DNA of 64,000 bases from contig CM056742.1 in assembly GCA_029851415.1 (NCBI GenBank), positions 93,424,748 through 93,488,747 on the forward strand, given 5' to 3'. The notes under the pieces were generated by a model. It was not told the DNA's origin. It made no database searches and saw only the letters and a program-made list of their open reading frames with translations. The DNA is from Eretmocerus hayati (lineage: Eukaryota; Arthropoda; Insecta; Hymenoptera; Aphelinidae). The translations under genes were made by a program, and so were the position numbers. Positions 16,709 to 29,454 of this stretch are shown piece after piece (position 1 is the first letter of the stretch; each line of letters opens with the position of its first letter).

Positions 16709-18612
16709 AATCGAGATTTGCCGCTTTTCCCTCCCGATTTCTCTCTACCTGAAGAAAAAAAAAAAGAAAACTGGTAGAGCGAAATGGTTGAGACTTGGCA
16801 ACGTCGCGGAGGAATCCTCCGAGGCGGCCAAAGTATAGCGGTCGGGCTCACGCGAGTCCCCGCGAGGTTGGTGGCGAGAGGAGCGGAGCGGGGAGGGAAG
16901 ATGCTCGCATACAGCAAAACATCGCCCTTCTCCTTTCCGAGCCTACACACCGGCCTAGGCAATCTCTCGGTCGACTTTGCCTGGACTTTTTGGAAAGTGG
17001 CGACGGCGTAAGTCTCTCCCCGCACGTTTACCGGTCTCGCATCGTCTGCTACATTGCTGCGCCACGCGACTCGGAGTGAGAGAGAAGGAGAACGTATAGC
17101 TCTCTCTCTCTGACTCGATACTCCTGCGCAACCAATACTGCACACCTACTCTATGCTCCTGTGCTCCTGATACTTGTTGCCGCTGCACGGCGAATCAGAG
17201 CGCGCCCGGTGGGTGGGTTTACCACCCCCCATATGTGACCATGCTCTCGTTGACACGAGGGACCGATAACATAACCCTGATGTTAACAGATAGTCCTCAT
17301 ATGCAAAATTCACCCATTTCACCCCTAACCCCATGTAATTCTCATGATACCGTCTCCAGAGGCCCAAGCCCCATGCCAAAGCTATAGCACAATTTTTACA
17401 TCCAAGCTATAGCTCCACCGTGTTTTTTTGTGTCTCTCCCGGCCTAGGACCACCCCCTGACTCTGGCGGCCTAAACCCGACAAAGAATCCCGAAAGTAAC
17501 AGCAATACGGCCCACTACCCAAAAGAGAGATCTCAGTTCGTCGTTCCCAAGATAATAAAAATCCCCTTATATTCATCCAAAAGTTTATCCTTCAGAAACT
17601 ATTTATTGAGTACGTGCCTTGCCGCGTGAGACAAGAATCTCGAGACTCCCCAGCAACAATTGATCGAGGTCGCCAGATACCGACAAATTTTAAACAAAAG
17701 GTCTAAGTCGATAATAAACTTGCCGCGTCGGGCAAGATAGTAATAAAACCTCGGGCGGCGATGCACTTTGGACCGTTTTGAACAATCAACCGGAAAGTTG
17801 CAGCTGCGTGTATCCAAAAGGTGCAACCTTCGGGTTTAAAAATAAGTTACTTTATTATCGGCACCGCTGTCCCTCGGCCTTTTCAAATCGATAGGCAACT
17901 GCAGCATGAAAGAGTTTTTTTTTTAGGTTAACTACCGGACGAACCCTCAGGAGTCTTGCACCGGAAAAGTTTTACGAGGCAGAGGCGTGCAGGCACAAAG
18001 GCAAGAAACCTTCCCAAAATCCGAAAGCGCACTTTTATGACCCTTTGTTGGATTTAGAAATCGCCTTCGTGCCGATGCGCATCTGCTGACTAAAAATTCT
18101 TTAAAGTGGATGCACTGATGAAACGTGGAAATTGAGATAGATGTGTAGTTGAGTGCAAATTTCCATTATATTCCAATTTTTAACCTTATAATTGTCATAT
18201 GTATTCATTCACAATTTGCGTTGAAAAGATAACCTCAACTCTGCTAAAGCCGCAGAAAAGATTATCCTTCTCAGTAAAAATTGAATCACTTCTGACAACT
18301 TATAATCATAACCTAGCCATTTTTAGAGTGTGAATCTTATTTTATGCGAGAGGCTCCCTGTAATCTTTGTAATCTGAGCAAACCGCAGCAAACGATATCG
18401 AATGAAGTAGGACATAAATATATACTCCATATACTCCTGATTTCAAAAATATAAACGAAAAAGCTGTTGCAAAAATGGATGGTGTTATGAATATTTCAAT
18501 GCGAACATCCATATCTAATAACTATATATGTGGTAATATTAAACATCCAAATATTTAACAAAAAATTATACTCCAGAAAATGTCTGGATAGTAAGTTTTT
18601 TTTAGCACTGTA

Positions 18613-18745
18613 GGGCGCCACTCGTCGGGACAAAACCAAATTCCTAGTACCAATATTCAGCGCAACGAGCGCCACTTACCAGGACCCAAAATTTTCACAG
18701 TACCAATTTTTAGCGCAGAGGCGCCACTTGCTGGGACCAACTTGT
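18613..18745. repeat. Short imperfect tandem repeat, unit about 57-60 bp
   Basis: Two full and one partial copies start GCGCCACT and include a 'tcgggac ... agtaccaat' core. It precedes the LTR-like segment and may be part of its upstream region. Confidence 0.55.
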
Positions 18746-18779
18746 CCGTCCCACCAGGCCCCTCTCCAAGATGTTGCCG

Positions 18780-19310
18780 CCCACAAACTATGAGACCCAA
18801 CCCTCCCTCTAAACTCATGAATAGGGCCCACGCCCTTCCTACTGATGTCAAGTCCACTTTGGGCGTTAAGGCCCGGGCTAACAAAAGACTATGAACACCA
18901 ATTACAGAATGGGATTCTACCCCGCCATTTAGCCCTTTTGTTGAGCTTTCCCTCTCCGGGAAATGCAGTTTCCGCCCCAAAATCATCGGGTCTCCGCACC
19001 GGAGTCCGCTTTTCACTCTGCTCCTGGACCTCTTCTAGACCAGTCGTCGAGCATTTTCACGCGCCTTTTCCAGATTTAAAACTAAAATCAGCGACAAATT
19101 CAATTTTTTCCAATCGCTATCATTTTCCATTTGGTGTTTGGCTTTGCTCAATTTTCGCGCATCAACTCTCCTGGAAATTCAACCCCATCTTCTACGTATC
19201 TATTTTCTGGAGCAACATCCTGGTGAGGAGACCTGGAGTTCTAGCCAGCATCCCAAGCGACAACTTGTAACGAGTGGTGCCCAGGGGTACCAAATTGAAT
19301 AAAAAAATCT
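18780..19310 (+). other. LTR-tail and primer-site-like segment, low confidence
   Basis: A segment of higher GC ends CAACTTGTAACGAG and is followed by TGGTGCCCAGGGGTACC near 19275. A TGG-starting, tRNA-complement-like string directly after an LTR end is how Gypsy and BEL primer sites look. No gag or pol follows, so it would be a remnant. The match to a specific tRNA was not checked. Confidence 0.3.
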
Positions 19311-19965
19311 TCAATTCACCACCAACCAAGTAAGTTGTTTTGATTTCTATCCTATTATATACACATATATATATTCCGGTGTGAGTAAAATCATTTTGAT
19401 AGGTTTTCGTTCGAGTGACAAGTTGAATTTTGTTAGCAATTCTTTTAGTGCCGCGTCGCGAGTGCTGCGTGATTTCCCTATTTTTTTCTTGGTTGGGAAT
19501 AGCGCTAACGTCGCTATTTCTAACACTCAAGTCCCAAAAATATCCTGAGATCACGTGACCTCTGTCAAACGTGGAGCCGCGGCACCGATTCGCTCGGTAA
19601 GCCCCGCTAAAGCGTTTTGAGGAGAGGTATTTTAGCTGATTTCTGGATCCATTCCGCCGCCAGTTTAGGGTGATTTTATGCGATATAAAGTTACAGATTG
19701 GCATTTCATTGTCCAATTCTTAATTTTCAAAGTATTTCCCGAGTCCTTGGGGTCACTCCCAGACTCAAAAATTATTTAAATCGGCGTCAAAAATAAAATT
19801 GTAAATTAAAGTGCTTCCGATGTAACATATACATATAATACATAATTCGTACACAAGAATAAAATCACGTTTGAAATACATATAAAATATGTGTTTGGCA
19901 CACAATGAAGATTTCATAAAAGCATTATCATTATTCATCACGTCGTAGACTAAACACCTCGGGAA
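19311..19965. other. No gene seen
   Basis: Mixed-composition then AT-rich sequence. The minus-strand frame at 19192-19716 has no recognisable protein pattern. Confidence 0.5.
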
Positions 19966-21822
19966 TCACAGCTTGGAATTTTTGCGATTCTGTTTGCTAA
20001 TGCGATTCCTCTCTGAGCAATTCATATTCGCCGAATCACACAAAAAAGAACCTCGCATCACAACGTAAAAGTTCAGAAGTTTTTTCGTCAGGTCCTCAGA
20101 ATGATTGGCACAACCAATGCGTGGAATTGATTTGGTCTTCAAATGATCCAAGATCTGGAAGAGTGTATCAATATTGATACCAAGCGTACCGACCACTTCG
20201 AGTACGCTATCCTCTATTACGCTCAGGAAACGCACGAGACCAGGGGTGGGTCTCTTCAAATTTCCTCGACTCATCAAGTCGATAAACTGAAAATTTAGCT
20301 CTTCGTTGGACGTCTCAAGCGTGGCAATACAGTTCTCGCATCCCTGTGTGAACTTAGAGCTTTTGAATGCGAGATACCCCGACATGAACTCTTTGACGAC
20401 TTGGTGAGTCTGAGCAACATCGTAATCATGATCTTGTAGATGATCAAGAGTCCCGTCTTCTGAGATTCCTTTCTCAAAAAGTTCATCTAACATGGAAAAC
20501 CATTTGCTCCTCTTGCTGTCATCTGAAGCTAATGCATCTTTTGACTGCATCAGCGTATGTAATAGCTCAGACCCTTCGACATTTGATCCTTTTATCGGCT
20601 TGATTAATGAGTAGCATGATAGTAGACGAAACAAAGCCGCGAACAACATTGGATCTGGGTGCTCATTGCCACCACATGCAGCTCTGATGATGCTGAAGAA
20701 GCGCTGCAAGATTGAATCCAATGTGATGAACTTGAGAAAATCATAGGATCACTCGCATATCACTCGCATATCATAGGAGCAATTTCGTGAAACTCACCTC
20801 TAGATTGTCCTGATTCAATCTGCACAGCATTAAGTAGTCAAAGTTGTAAGTTGTAAGTTGTAAGACTCTGTTGATACGCATTCTCTTTGTTTGTGGAAAT
20901 ATTCGTTGGAATCCATAGTGCATTCATCGAGTATCGATAAAAAATCCCCTGATGACTATAAAATAATCAAGAGTATTTGCATAGTAACATAAACGTATGA
21001 GTCACGCGAAAATCTTCACAGTGTCATAGATCTTACAATACTTGCGTCTTGGGTATTTGTAGTTTGCACAGAATGTAACTCACTAGTGTCGGTCGTATTT
21101 GTTGACATTCGTGCGCGTTTGGCTTGATCGTGGAAAGACTGACCGAAATCGTCACACTACGTTAAAATTGAATATAATCAGCTGTGAAAAACATTCATAT
21201 GAAGGGTGAAATCGCTCAAACTCACGGCTTCATCTTTATCACGAGGCGTATGACAGTTATCACGAGCAAGTGCATGCCCCTGTACATTTTCATTTGGCTC
21301 AGCTGGTTCTCCGAACAACTGATCTAAATCTAGAGTCGACTCTTCAAGGACAGATAAAAAATCACCATCATCAGCAGAGCTGCGCGGTTTGATGTGTACG
21401 ATTGATGGAACTGCGTTTTCTGCGAGTTTATGACGCTCTCTAGGAATAACTTTCCTTCGTCCATCCGGTAGAAAATAAATATCTTCTTTCATAACATCTG
21501 CGTCTTGGAAATGATCTTCGCAAACGGCTTCGTTATCACAAAATTTCTGATTGAGAGCTACTTCCCATTTCTGTCTTAAATTGATATCCTAATAATACCC
21601 ACGAAAAAACGGCAAAAGGCTCAGTTACCAACGGGTGAATAAGCCGTGATGAGTGCACAATAATAATATAGGAAATCGAGGTTTGATACTTACCGCGGGT
21701 ACTTGAAACAGCGGTGTTGATTTGAGTTCATCACGTTTTCTTATATTTCGATCTTCACTCAACCCATTTGTACAGCCGATCACAGAACAAAATTTCTTCG
21801 GACGCGCTCGTCGCCTCTTCAT
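19966..21822 (-). CDS. P-element-derived THAP protein without catalytic core (three exons)
   Basis: Exons on the minus strand: 21822-21694, 21588-21226 and 20730-19966, joined by GT-AG introns that are all phase 0. That gives about 418 residues. The first two exons make a THAP zinc-finger domain: FCSVIGC at the start, a conserved Trp after the first intron, then CEDHF. The last exon (LQRFFSIIRAACGGNEHPDP, LFRLLSCYSLIKPIKGSNVEG) is the C-terminal region of P-element/THAP9-type transposases. The RNase H-like catalytic core, expected between, is absent: only a 495-base intron lies there. The product could bind DNA but not cut it, like a P-element repressor, or it may be an internally deleted copy. 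The frame is open throughout. Confidence 0.65.
20731..21225 (-). other. Intron at the place of the missing transposase core
   Basis: Bounded by a GTGAGT donor (21225) and a CTCAAG acceptor (20731) on the minus strand. It contains a small GTTGTAA triplicate near 20845 and a short ATCACTCGCAT duplication near 20748-20770. No coding pattern for the catalytic domain is seen. Confidence 0.5.
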
Positions 21823-21829
21823 TTTAGCA

Positions 21830-23220
21830 AGGCCTGATATTTTGTAAAAGAAAAAAAAAGAAAAAAAAATATTGCACTAATTTCCCGCAATGCTGCCCGT
21901 ACACTTTGGCGATTACATGATGACTGATGATTTGGTCACATCGACGAGACCGAAATCACACTCACGAAAGCACGCGCACTTTCGTGTAAATGGTGTATGC
22001 CAGAGCGTGCTTCGGATTGTCAAATATACATCTATATTTGTGATGAACATGACAATCGATCGCACGATATTTTGGACGTGTAATATATATGGGTATGATC
22101 GCGAGAATTTACCCATATATATTACCCGGCGAGCTACAAATCACTCCATTCAAATTTTTCTACAATTTTTCCATTAGTATGTGATGGAAATGGACGAGAT
22201 TTATGGTGAAAAAGAATTTTGAGGTCAGAATCCTTTTCCTAGGATGATTACACGATAAAACGTCAATACCGGAAATGTCAGTTCCATGTAATACTTTTCC
22301 TATGTCTTATACAGATGAAGACTAATAATTGCAACTGTCGTATAGCCCAAGAGATATCGCTTGAATGCAGGAGACCTCTTGGAGTGCGGGTTCAAAAAGT
22401 ACAGTTACACCTCCATAAATGCAGTCTCAAAAAGTACAGTTTTCAGTTCACGTAGAATTGATTTCATTGTAGTATTTTGAAGATTGATAGATGTGTGATT
22501 CTGAGATAACTTATGCATTTGATGTCCTGACCTCGCATTCATATTGAATGACCAAATACGATGAGTCTAACGATGGTATCTAGTGTATTCTATTGAAATG
22601 AAGATGTTCCAATAGTTCCGGGAGCAGATATAAGTTTAATGTGGACCTGAGTTTACCAAAAGTGGTCAAAATGTCCTTACCGTGGCATGTCCTAAACTGG
22701 AGTTGCACATTCCAATGAAATAGTTTACCGAGATATTCTTTCAATCTCTGTTCCGTACCACTCAAACATCCGTTTCGATTGACGTCTTTTGAGATCACTT
22801 TTCATGGGAAAATGTCCTTACCGTGGCAAAAATATATCGAAAATTGCTCATATCTTTAACATATATTGACTAACATTTATGCACGTCTGGAAATTGTTTT
22901 TGGATGTCAGATAGACTGGAAAACACCTTTGAGCAGTCAAATTGCAGCTATATTTCAACTAGCAGTCAATTTTTGGTCCAAATCCCGACCCCCGCCGTTT
23001 TTGCCCTCGAAATACCTAAGTTATCTCATATTTACCCATATAATACTGATAGTTATCTCATTATCATCACCCATCATTATCATGTTATTTCATGCAATCT
23101 TGTAAAGGGCCGTAAGGCCCATATGGTTATCGAAATAAATAAATGAAAATAAAATCACCCACCTATGAACTTATCTTTGGACAATAAATTAGTCAAAGCT
23201 AAACTAACTTCACTAATTAA
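21830..23220. other. AT-rich, no gene
   Basis: It contains a 16-bp perfect inverted repeat at 22080-22095 and 22110-22125 (GTAATATATATGGGTA and its complement), a doubled AAAAAGTACAGTT phrase near 22400 and 22435, and a doubled AATGTCCTTACCGTGGCA near 22670 and 22810. The last two hint at old local duplications. No coding sequence is recognised. Confidence 0.5.
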
Positions 23221-23225
23221 AACAA

Positions 23226-23436
23226 TCGACGCCTTGATGTCCTATATACATCGAACCCTTTGTATATATAGTACACCTTGCATGACGGCGACGCAGGTGT
23301 ATACGCCTTGGTGAGCTATATACATGCGCGACTCAATATATATAGCTCACCAAGGCGTATACCTGGATCGACGGCCCGCGCGACTAGATGTACTATATAT
23401 AAAGGGTCCGATATATATAGCACACCAAGGCGTCTA
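23226..23436. repeat. Imperfect inverted repeat, arms about 105 bp
   Basis: The left arm (23226-23327) and right arm (23334-23436) match in reverse complement through CGACGCCTTG, the AACCCTTTGTATATATAGTAC region, and GTATACGCCTTGGTGAGCTA. The inner 24 bases of each arm are nearly perfect with a short loop. It would transcribe into a long hairpin. It may be a foldback MITE. Confidence 0.65.
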
Positions 23437-25020
23437 TTTGGTCCTTTCTCTTTGCGCCCAAAATCCTGGAAGATTTTCGCAGCAAATAGCATTGCCGTTT
23501 ACTCTCCTTCTCTTTAGTCTCCCTGTTATCAACAACTGCCTGACATGAAATCTAGTTTATGCCAAGTCAGCAATTTTGCAAGTATATATTTCTCAAATCT
23601 TATTCAACCTTACTTCAGTATGGTTAATACTAAGGTTCTATTTAGTGTTCACCTAGTAATTACCCTATTTACCTTTAACAGAAGGAAAATAATGTGAAAC
23701 TATTCTTATTTGTTTCAGAAAATTAGAAGGATGGTCCTACGATAATTCTATATGGATATGTTTCTACCTTTCAACTAGTGATGGTCTCTGTGACTTGGTA
23801 TAGCAGGCAGCTACACAGAATGTGGTTGAACCTTGCCCAGTGCAAATCCGGGTGGTCTGCTAGTATCCCTGATGTGCCCTTGTGCTGGATGGTGTTTCCA
23901 TCTCAAAGGTGGAAATTTGCGACTCCTTGTTCAAAGAAATGGAATGAAGTTGAGTTATTGCTAGCTGCTGGTAATTTACTTCTTTATTTGGAATATACTA
24001 TTTCTATTCTAATGTGAAATTGAGTCTGACTTGCTAAGAGGGTTTCTATTTAGAAGAGAAACTATTTTGTCCAGAACCGTATTTCAAATTGTGTTCCAGA
24101 TATATTTGTCTCAGCTATTAACTGAGAAAAACGCATTCACTCATAGAGAGAGAGCAGGTAACAGTTCCTGTTATTTGCTTTTTGTTGATCAAAAATATTG
24201 GGAGTTCATTTCTCCCCAGAAAGAGATATAAGATTTTTGAAAAAAATGGTTTGTAGATAATGATGTCTACCACCTCTGTGCAAAGTTCCAGAACTCTATT
24301 CCAAATGTTCAATTACCTATTCTCAACTACCCAAGTTTGTATTTAGTCAATACCTAAAATTGATGTCCTTCCGCTTATACATTGTGAAACTATCTCAATC
24401 TATGATTTGTGAACTCTTAATGGTATTCTTTATCCATCAGAATTGTCAATACTGGCTATCTATTCCATTTCTTTATATCATACTATCTAACCTACAGTTA
24501 CCGGCAATCTTGGGATACGCCCTTTTGCTCTCATAAGAAAATTTTCTTTCAAGATGCATAAACTATGGTTCTATAGCTTATTCCTACTTTACTACATCAG
24601 GTGAAAACTATTCTTAACTATACCCTTAATCTGACTACTTATGGCGTTATTCCTAACTCAAAATGTAAGCAGTAAGAAATTGAAAAAAATTCTCTTATTC
24701 CCACATGTTTTGCAAGGTTCTGGTCTCAGCAGAATAGTTCCCCCATTTTCATCATGTCTCTGATTAACAGCTTCCAATGTAGCAGAAACTTATAGTTGAG
24801 CCATCAAGTGGCGTAGCAACCTTCCCCTACGTTATCCTTACCAGTCGACGACTGACTGATTTACCAAAGTCTAATACTACCAAATAGCTAAAGCAATGGT
24901 CATTATTAGTTCAAGAAATATCTCTGAGCCTTCTTATCCCTTTCACTCATCTCTACCTATTATTAGTGCATTTTCCTTGTTCAGAAGGTATACAGGTAAG
25001 CTAACCTACATGCTATTACA
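23437..25020. other. AT-rich, no gene
   Basis: Only short random-looking frames on both strands. No repeat with clear edges was seen. Confidence 0.5.
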
Positions 25021-25039
25021 TGTTTGTTTACTTTTGTGA

Positions 25040-25910
25040 TTATTCCAACTTCTAGACCAAATTTGGAAAAAGTGAGAAATTACATTCTAGATTCTGGTCT
25101 TCTTAAAGTGTACACAAAGCCTCAACCTTGTATCTTTTCTATTTTTTATGTTATGGCTAAAACAAAAATTGTCAAAATTGGAGTTCTGAAATTTTTTATT
25201 TTGGTCTTCCAGGAGGTGAATGGAAGTTGAAAAAGTATTCAACTGGACCTGTAGACCACTCTAAGACAGTTGACTCTGTTCAGGCAATCTGTTAATTTAC
25301 TTTCCCTTCAAAATGGTATGATGGTACCCTTTGGCGGATACCTGGATAGTCGAGTTTTCGATTTCCCCTACCAACACCTCTCTACCCAGTGGCTAGGAAG
25401 GAGTCTAGGCGTCTACACAGTGTTACTACGTTTTCACTGTCCTCATAGGTAAGTTTTGAGATGGCTAAATGAATAAAATAGGTTGCCACAATATATAGGT
25501 ATACTCTAACCTTTAACTGACAGTACAATGAGTTTACTGTGATAACTTCATTTTAAAACTGAATGGGAAAAAAGTGAGAAAGTTGTTTGTAGATTTGGGT
25601 TTCATTAAGATGTGGATGAAGTTTCAGCTCTGTATCTTCTTTACTTTCAAAGTTATGACAAAAACAAAAATGTTCAAAAATGGGGTACAAAATTTATGAG
25701 AAAAACTTTTTCAGAAGGTGACTGAGGATGGAAAAGCTTATTTCTGAGGCCTCTGACCTACTATCAAGCTACTCCTTCAATGGCAGTGATGTATATTTCA
25801 ACATACACCCTTAATGGTATGGTGATCTCAGTGACGGCTATTGGGGGAGTCGAGTTTTCGATTTTCCTCTTAGAATGGCTGCACGCCCAATAGCTAATAA
25901 GGAGTGTGAG
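25040..25910. repeat. Two diverged direct copies, about 520 bp apart
   Basis: 25050-25450 and 25570-25910 share 'aaaaagtgagaaa', a 'gtatcttcttt ... tatgacaaaaacaaaa' stretch, and GTCGAGTTTTCGATTT followed by the same downstream order. Both lack ORFs. It is probably an old duplicated transposon fragment. Confidence 0.5.
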
Positions 25911-27120
25911 TATTCATATGATGAAATTGTGGTGTCACTACTTCTATTGAACCAATTTTTGGGGTAATAACTGGCATGTATAGGTTTACAACATATATAG
26001 GTATACTGTAGTTAGCTAGTAACTGAAAAGTTCATTTACACTGAGTTCTGGGTGATGAATTGCAAAACTGGGAAATAAGTATTTAGATATACCTATTCCC
26101 TGCCTCTAGCCAATGCTTTAACTTACTTTTCTTTACTAAATGATTTTTCCTGTTATTGATATGAAATGTGATAACTATTTTTTCCAGTTTTACTCCAAAT
26201 CCATATAGTAACATTGGAAAGATCTCTAATAGCCTTTCCTTATCCTTGCAACCCTTTATCAATACAATATTATTCTAACTTTGAGAAAAAATGCAAGTTG
26301 CACTCTAAAACTTGTTTGAAAGTTAGTCGGTAACTTGCCACGAGCCCCAGAATTGAATGTTTGCTGAATGATTTTCATGCTAAATAAACTTGTATAAGTA
26401 TCTCCAGTGCCTTGAGGCCAAGATTCACCATTCAGTGATGACTTTATTTCATAATTGATGATTTTAGAGGCAAATGTTGTTACATTAGTATATATAGATA
26501 TACTGGTGTATGTTCTAAGATCTGGTTTTTGAGCACACAAAATGGCTGTCTCTACTGTATAAGTGGATGAATTTGAGCAGTGCGTTGACAAAGGTGAAGA
26601 AATGGTTCTTTCTACACATATTCCTGATTTAAACCTTATGGATATGAAAATTAGTTCAAAAGGTCTAACCTAACCCCTCTTCTAGAGTAACTTAATATTA
26701 CTATTCTGGCATCTAAATTTTTCCTTCTTCAACTCTAGCTAAAGCTAATTTTTCGTTGAGCGAGTAACTTTTGAGCTGAAATGGACATTTCTACAACCTA
26801 TTGAATGTGAGAATTGGAATGGTTGAGCAATTGTCATTAATTTATTGAATCTTTTCCAGGCTTCTGTTGGAACACTTTTGGTACGCTGGAGAATTTTCTA
26901 CCCACCACTTGCAGGCAGTTATTTGGAAACTTGATGGAACCTAGTTGACATTAGTCATGAAATGTGATTTGGGAAAGCGTCCGCACCCCGTTCTGTTCAA
27001 ACGCCGATCCTATGGGATTTTCCTACGTGGACGACGGATAACCTTTCTAGGCTCTGCGGAGAGAGTGAAGTCGCTTATTCGTGAATCATTGAAGTTTTTG
27101 TGCTTGGATTATTGAATCAC
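25911..27120. other. No gene
   Basis: AT-rich with scattered short frames. A more GC-balanced patch at 26960-27070 shows no feature that I can name. Confidence 0.4.
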
Positions 27121-27124
27121 GAGC

Positions 27125-27495
27125 TGAATAAGCTAGTGAATTTTATAGCTTAAGTCTTGAAAATTATGGAAATAATTTCACTTGAGAATTTTGAGAATAG
27201 TACATAGAATTTTGTAACACTTAATTTTTGAGATTTGGAAAGCTTGTAAATTTGTCGAATAGGAATTTTGGACAATGGCTTGAATTTTGTAAATTTGGAA
27301 GATTGAGAAATTTTGAATTCGAGAATTTGAAGATTTGATCAAAGCTTTTTAGAATTTTGTGACATTGAATTTTGGATTTAGGACTTTAAGAATGTTGTGA
27401 ATTTGGAAATTTGACATAGAATTTTAAGAATTTTGTGAATTTAGAAGTTAGACGTGAAATTTTGAGAATTTTGTAACATTGAATTTTGTGAGTCG
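27125..27495. repeat. Low-complexity GAATTTTG array
   Basis: Irregular repeats of GAATTTTGTGA, GAATTTTGAGAATTT and TTGGAAATTTG with no fixed period. It looks like a degenerate simple repeat. Confidence 0.6.
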
Positions 27496-29440
27496 CCTCG
27501 TTCTGAGAGGTGAAAAATTAAAAGAATCGCATCCTTCCCGATCTCTCCGGCAGGCCTCCAATTTGTGACATCGCGTATGACGCGATGATTTTTACTTGTT
27601 TTTGAGTCTCGCGGGACTCCGCGAATAACTCGGGTAAGTAACGAAGAATGCTGATTCGAAGGAGTTGTTAGTAGCTTATGGCGCGAATTTTAACTGTTTT
27701 AAGAAACATTTCTAGAATAACGCAACGATTCGTCGCATTACGTTATTCATAGAAAAATTGTTCTTAACGTTCCTCGCTCGTTAATTTCTAGCCTCAGGCA
27801 AACTGTGGCATAGAAATTACGTGCGTAGGGTACGTCGTAAATTCTTTAATAGCTCATTCAGGATTCATATTTTTGTTAGTTGAAACTAAAAAAAAACTGA
27901 CCTTGTTCAGTTGAATGAGATCCCCGTCCCTTCCTGGTACTGTTCCGGTGGTTGCTGCTGCTGGTGCTGTTCGCGGCTTCCAAGATTTCCGAATCGGTTG
28001 TACCGCGGAAATGGTGGAAATTAATTCACTTTGGGTTTTTTAGTTTGAAGAGAAAAAGAAATTGAAATGAAATGGTAATGGACTTTATTGAAAAAAAAAA
28101 ACTTGATACAAGATTTGACATAAACCTTCTTGTCTACGTCCGAGACAGAAGTGTAAAGAATTCGGAGGTATGGTCCCATATATAACCTATCGTGGGGAGG
28201 GGGCAATAATCATCCGCTCCGCCAGAGTCGCCTGAATTTTTCAATATCTTCTTTCGGGCGTCTCTGCTGGAACGTATGCATTTCCCAAGAGGGGGAAAAG
28301 CATTTTCACTCTTACGTCTACTAGATGGAGGCACGGGTTCCATTTTTAAGCTATTACATATTTTTTCTTACTGCTAAATGATTGTGGAATTATTGTACTA
28401 TTTTTCAGTATGTCAGTCTCCTATTGTGAGGTAGAAGCGATGCATTTGTTTTCTTTTGTAATTTGATTTGGAAAATTGAAATTTTTGGCTGGATATTTTT
28501 TTCATTCTTACATATATATAACTCAAACTAATTTGGCTCATTTATAATGCCAATGTTGTAATCTTCCTTTTTTTTGGTTTGATTATAATTTTCTCTCTTT
28601 TCTTATAGTCTATATCTCTTAATTAAAATCTTTATGCAAATATTAATTTTTTGTTTGAATATAATTTTTTCCTAGAAGCTGATTGTTACATGATTATAGT
28701 GCTTCTATAGTTTATCTTTTTTTTCCTAATTTCATAGTGATTCTCATTGAAAGCCTAAAGTATTCATTTTTTCTACCAAATTCCTCATTTTAGGTCAGGT
28801 TCAATGACCATATACCGATGCCTCCTAAACGTAGGCAGTTGTTTATCGGTCATTCATTTGTGTCTCGGGTTCTCTCGCTTCCCGGAAAAGTCAAATCCAG
28901 TAGGCCCGTTTATTTACTATCGCCGCTTGTTGGCGCCGAAAGTCGTAAACGCCCCAATGCATATACGTGAGCTCTTTGTAACACGAGGCTTCCGTCATTC
29001 ATTTCTTGTCGCTCTTGCTTAAGAGTTGCAAGAGTAGATGCGGCGCATGTGATACCGAGAGCTATTGGTATATTTTATCGTTCACAGCTGCGCCCGATGT
29101 TGAAAGCTAATCACGCTTCGGGCTCCGCTTTTCATTCGATTCCCATACAATCTGGAAATTGAATGAAATCGGGGTCACGAAGGGTGTTGTCTATCTTCAG
29201 CGTGTTGCCTTAATATTAGGCTACGCCGTTACGAAATGGAAAAGACGATACGCAGTTGCTCAACTCTGTCACTTATGCCGTGAATTTAGATACCCGAGAA
29301 TTAAAGTGGCCGTGGCCCGACGATAAAAATGATTTGAAATGGGGACACTTTTCCACAGCGGGCCAAGAGAGATATACGGACGGATCTCTCTTGTCTCGTG
29401 GGCGAAAAGAAATTTAAAATTTTTTTTTGATGATGGCTCC
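27496..29440. other. No supported gene
   Basis: It contains GC-richer stretches at 27480-27650, 27900-28020 and 28090-28350, the last with a basic minus-strand frame (28134-28343) that could be a Gag-like scrap, and 28800-29200 with no recognisable pattern. AT-rich sequence lies between. Confidence 0.4.
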
Positions 29441-29454
29441 GACATCACAGTTAT

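Larger units (their letters stand above)
16470..18600. other. GC-rich region after the glycoprotein; possible 3' LTR, unproven
   Basis: No credible gene; the long minus-strand frame at 16582-17145 is compositional. It holds two strong hairpins (listed separately), AATAAA-type signals near 17717 and 17734, and repeats of a short CTTGCCGCG phrase near 17612 and 17722. A 3' LTR of the retroelement should begin somewhere after 16470. TGTGATG at 16568 after GGAGG is one possible start, but no second copy exists in the window to confirm it. From about 18100 the sequence turns AT-rich with no feature. Confidence 0.35.

Noticed and set aside
16582..17145. 187-residue minus-strand frame
   Set aside because: Ser/Arg-rich product of GC- and purine-rich sequence, overlaps hairpins, no family pattern.
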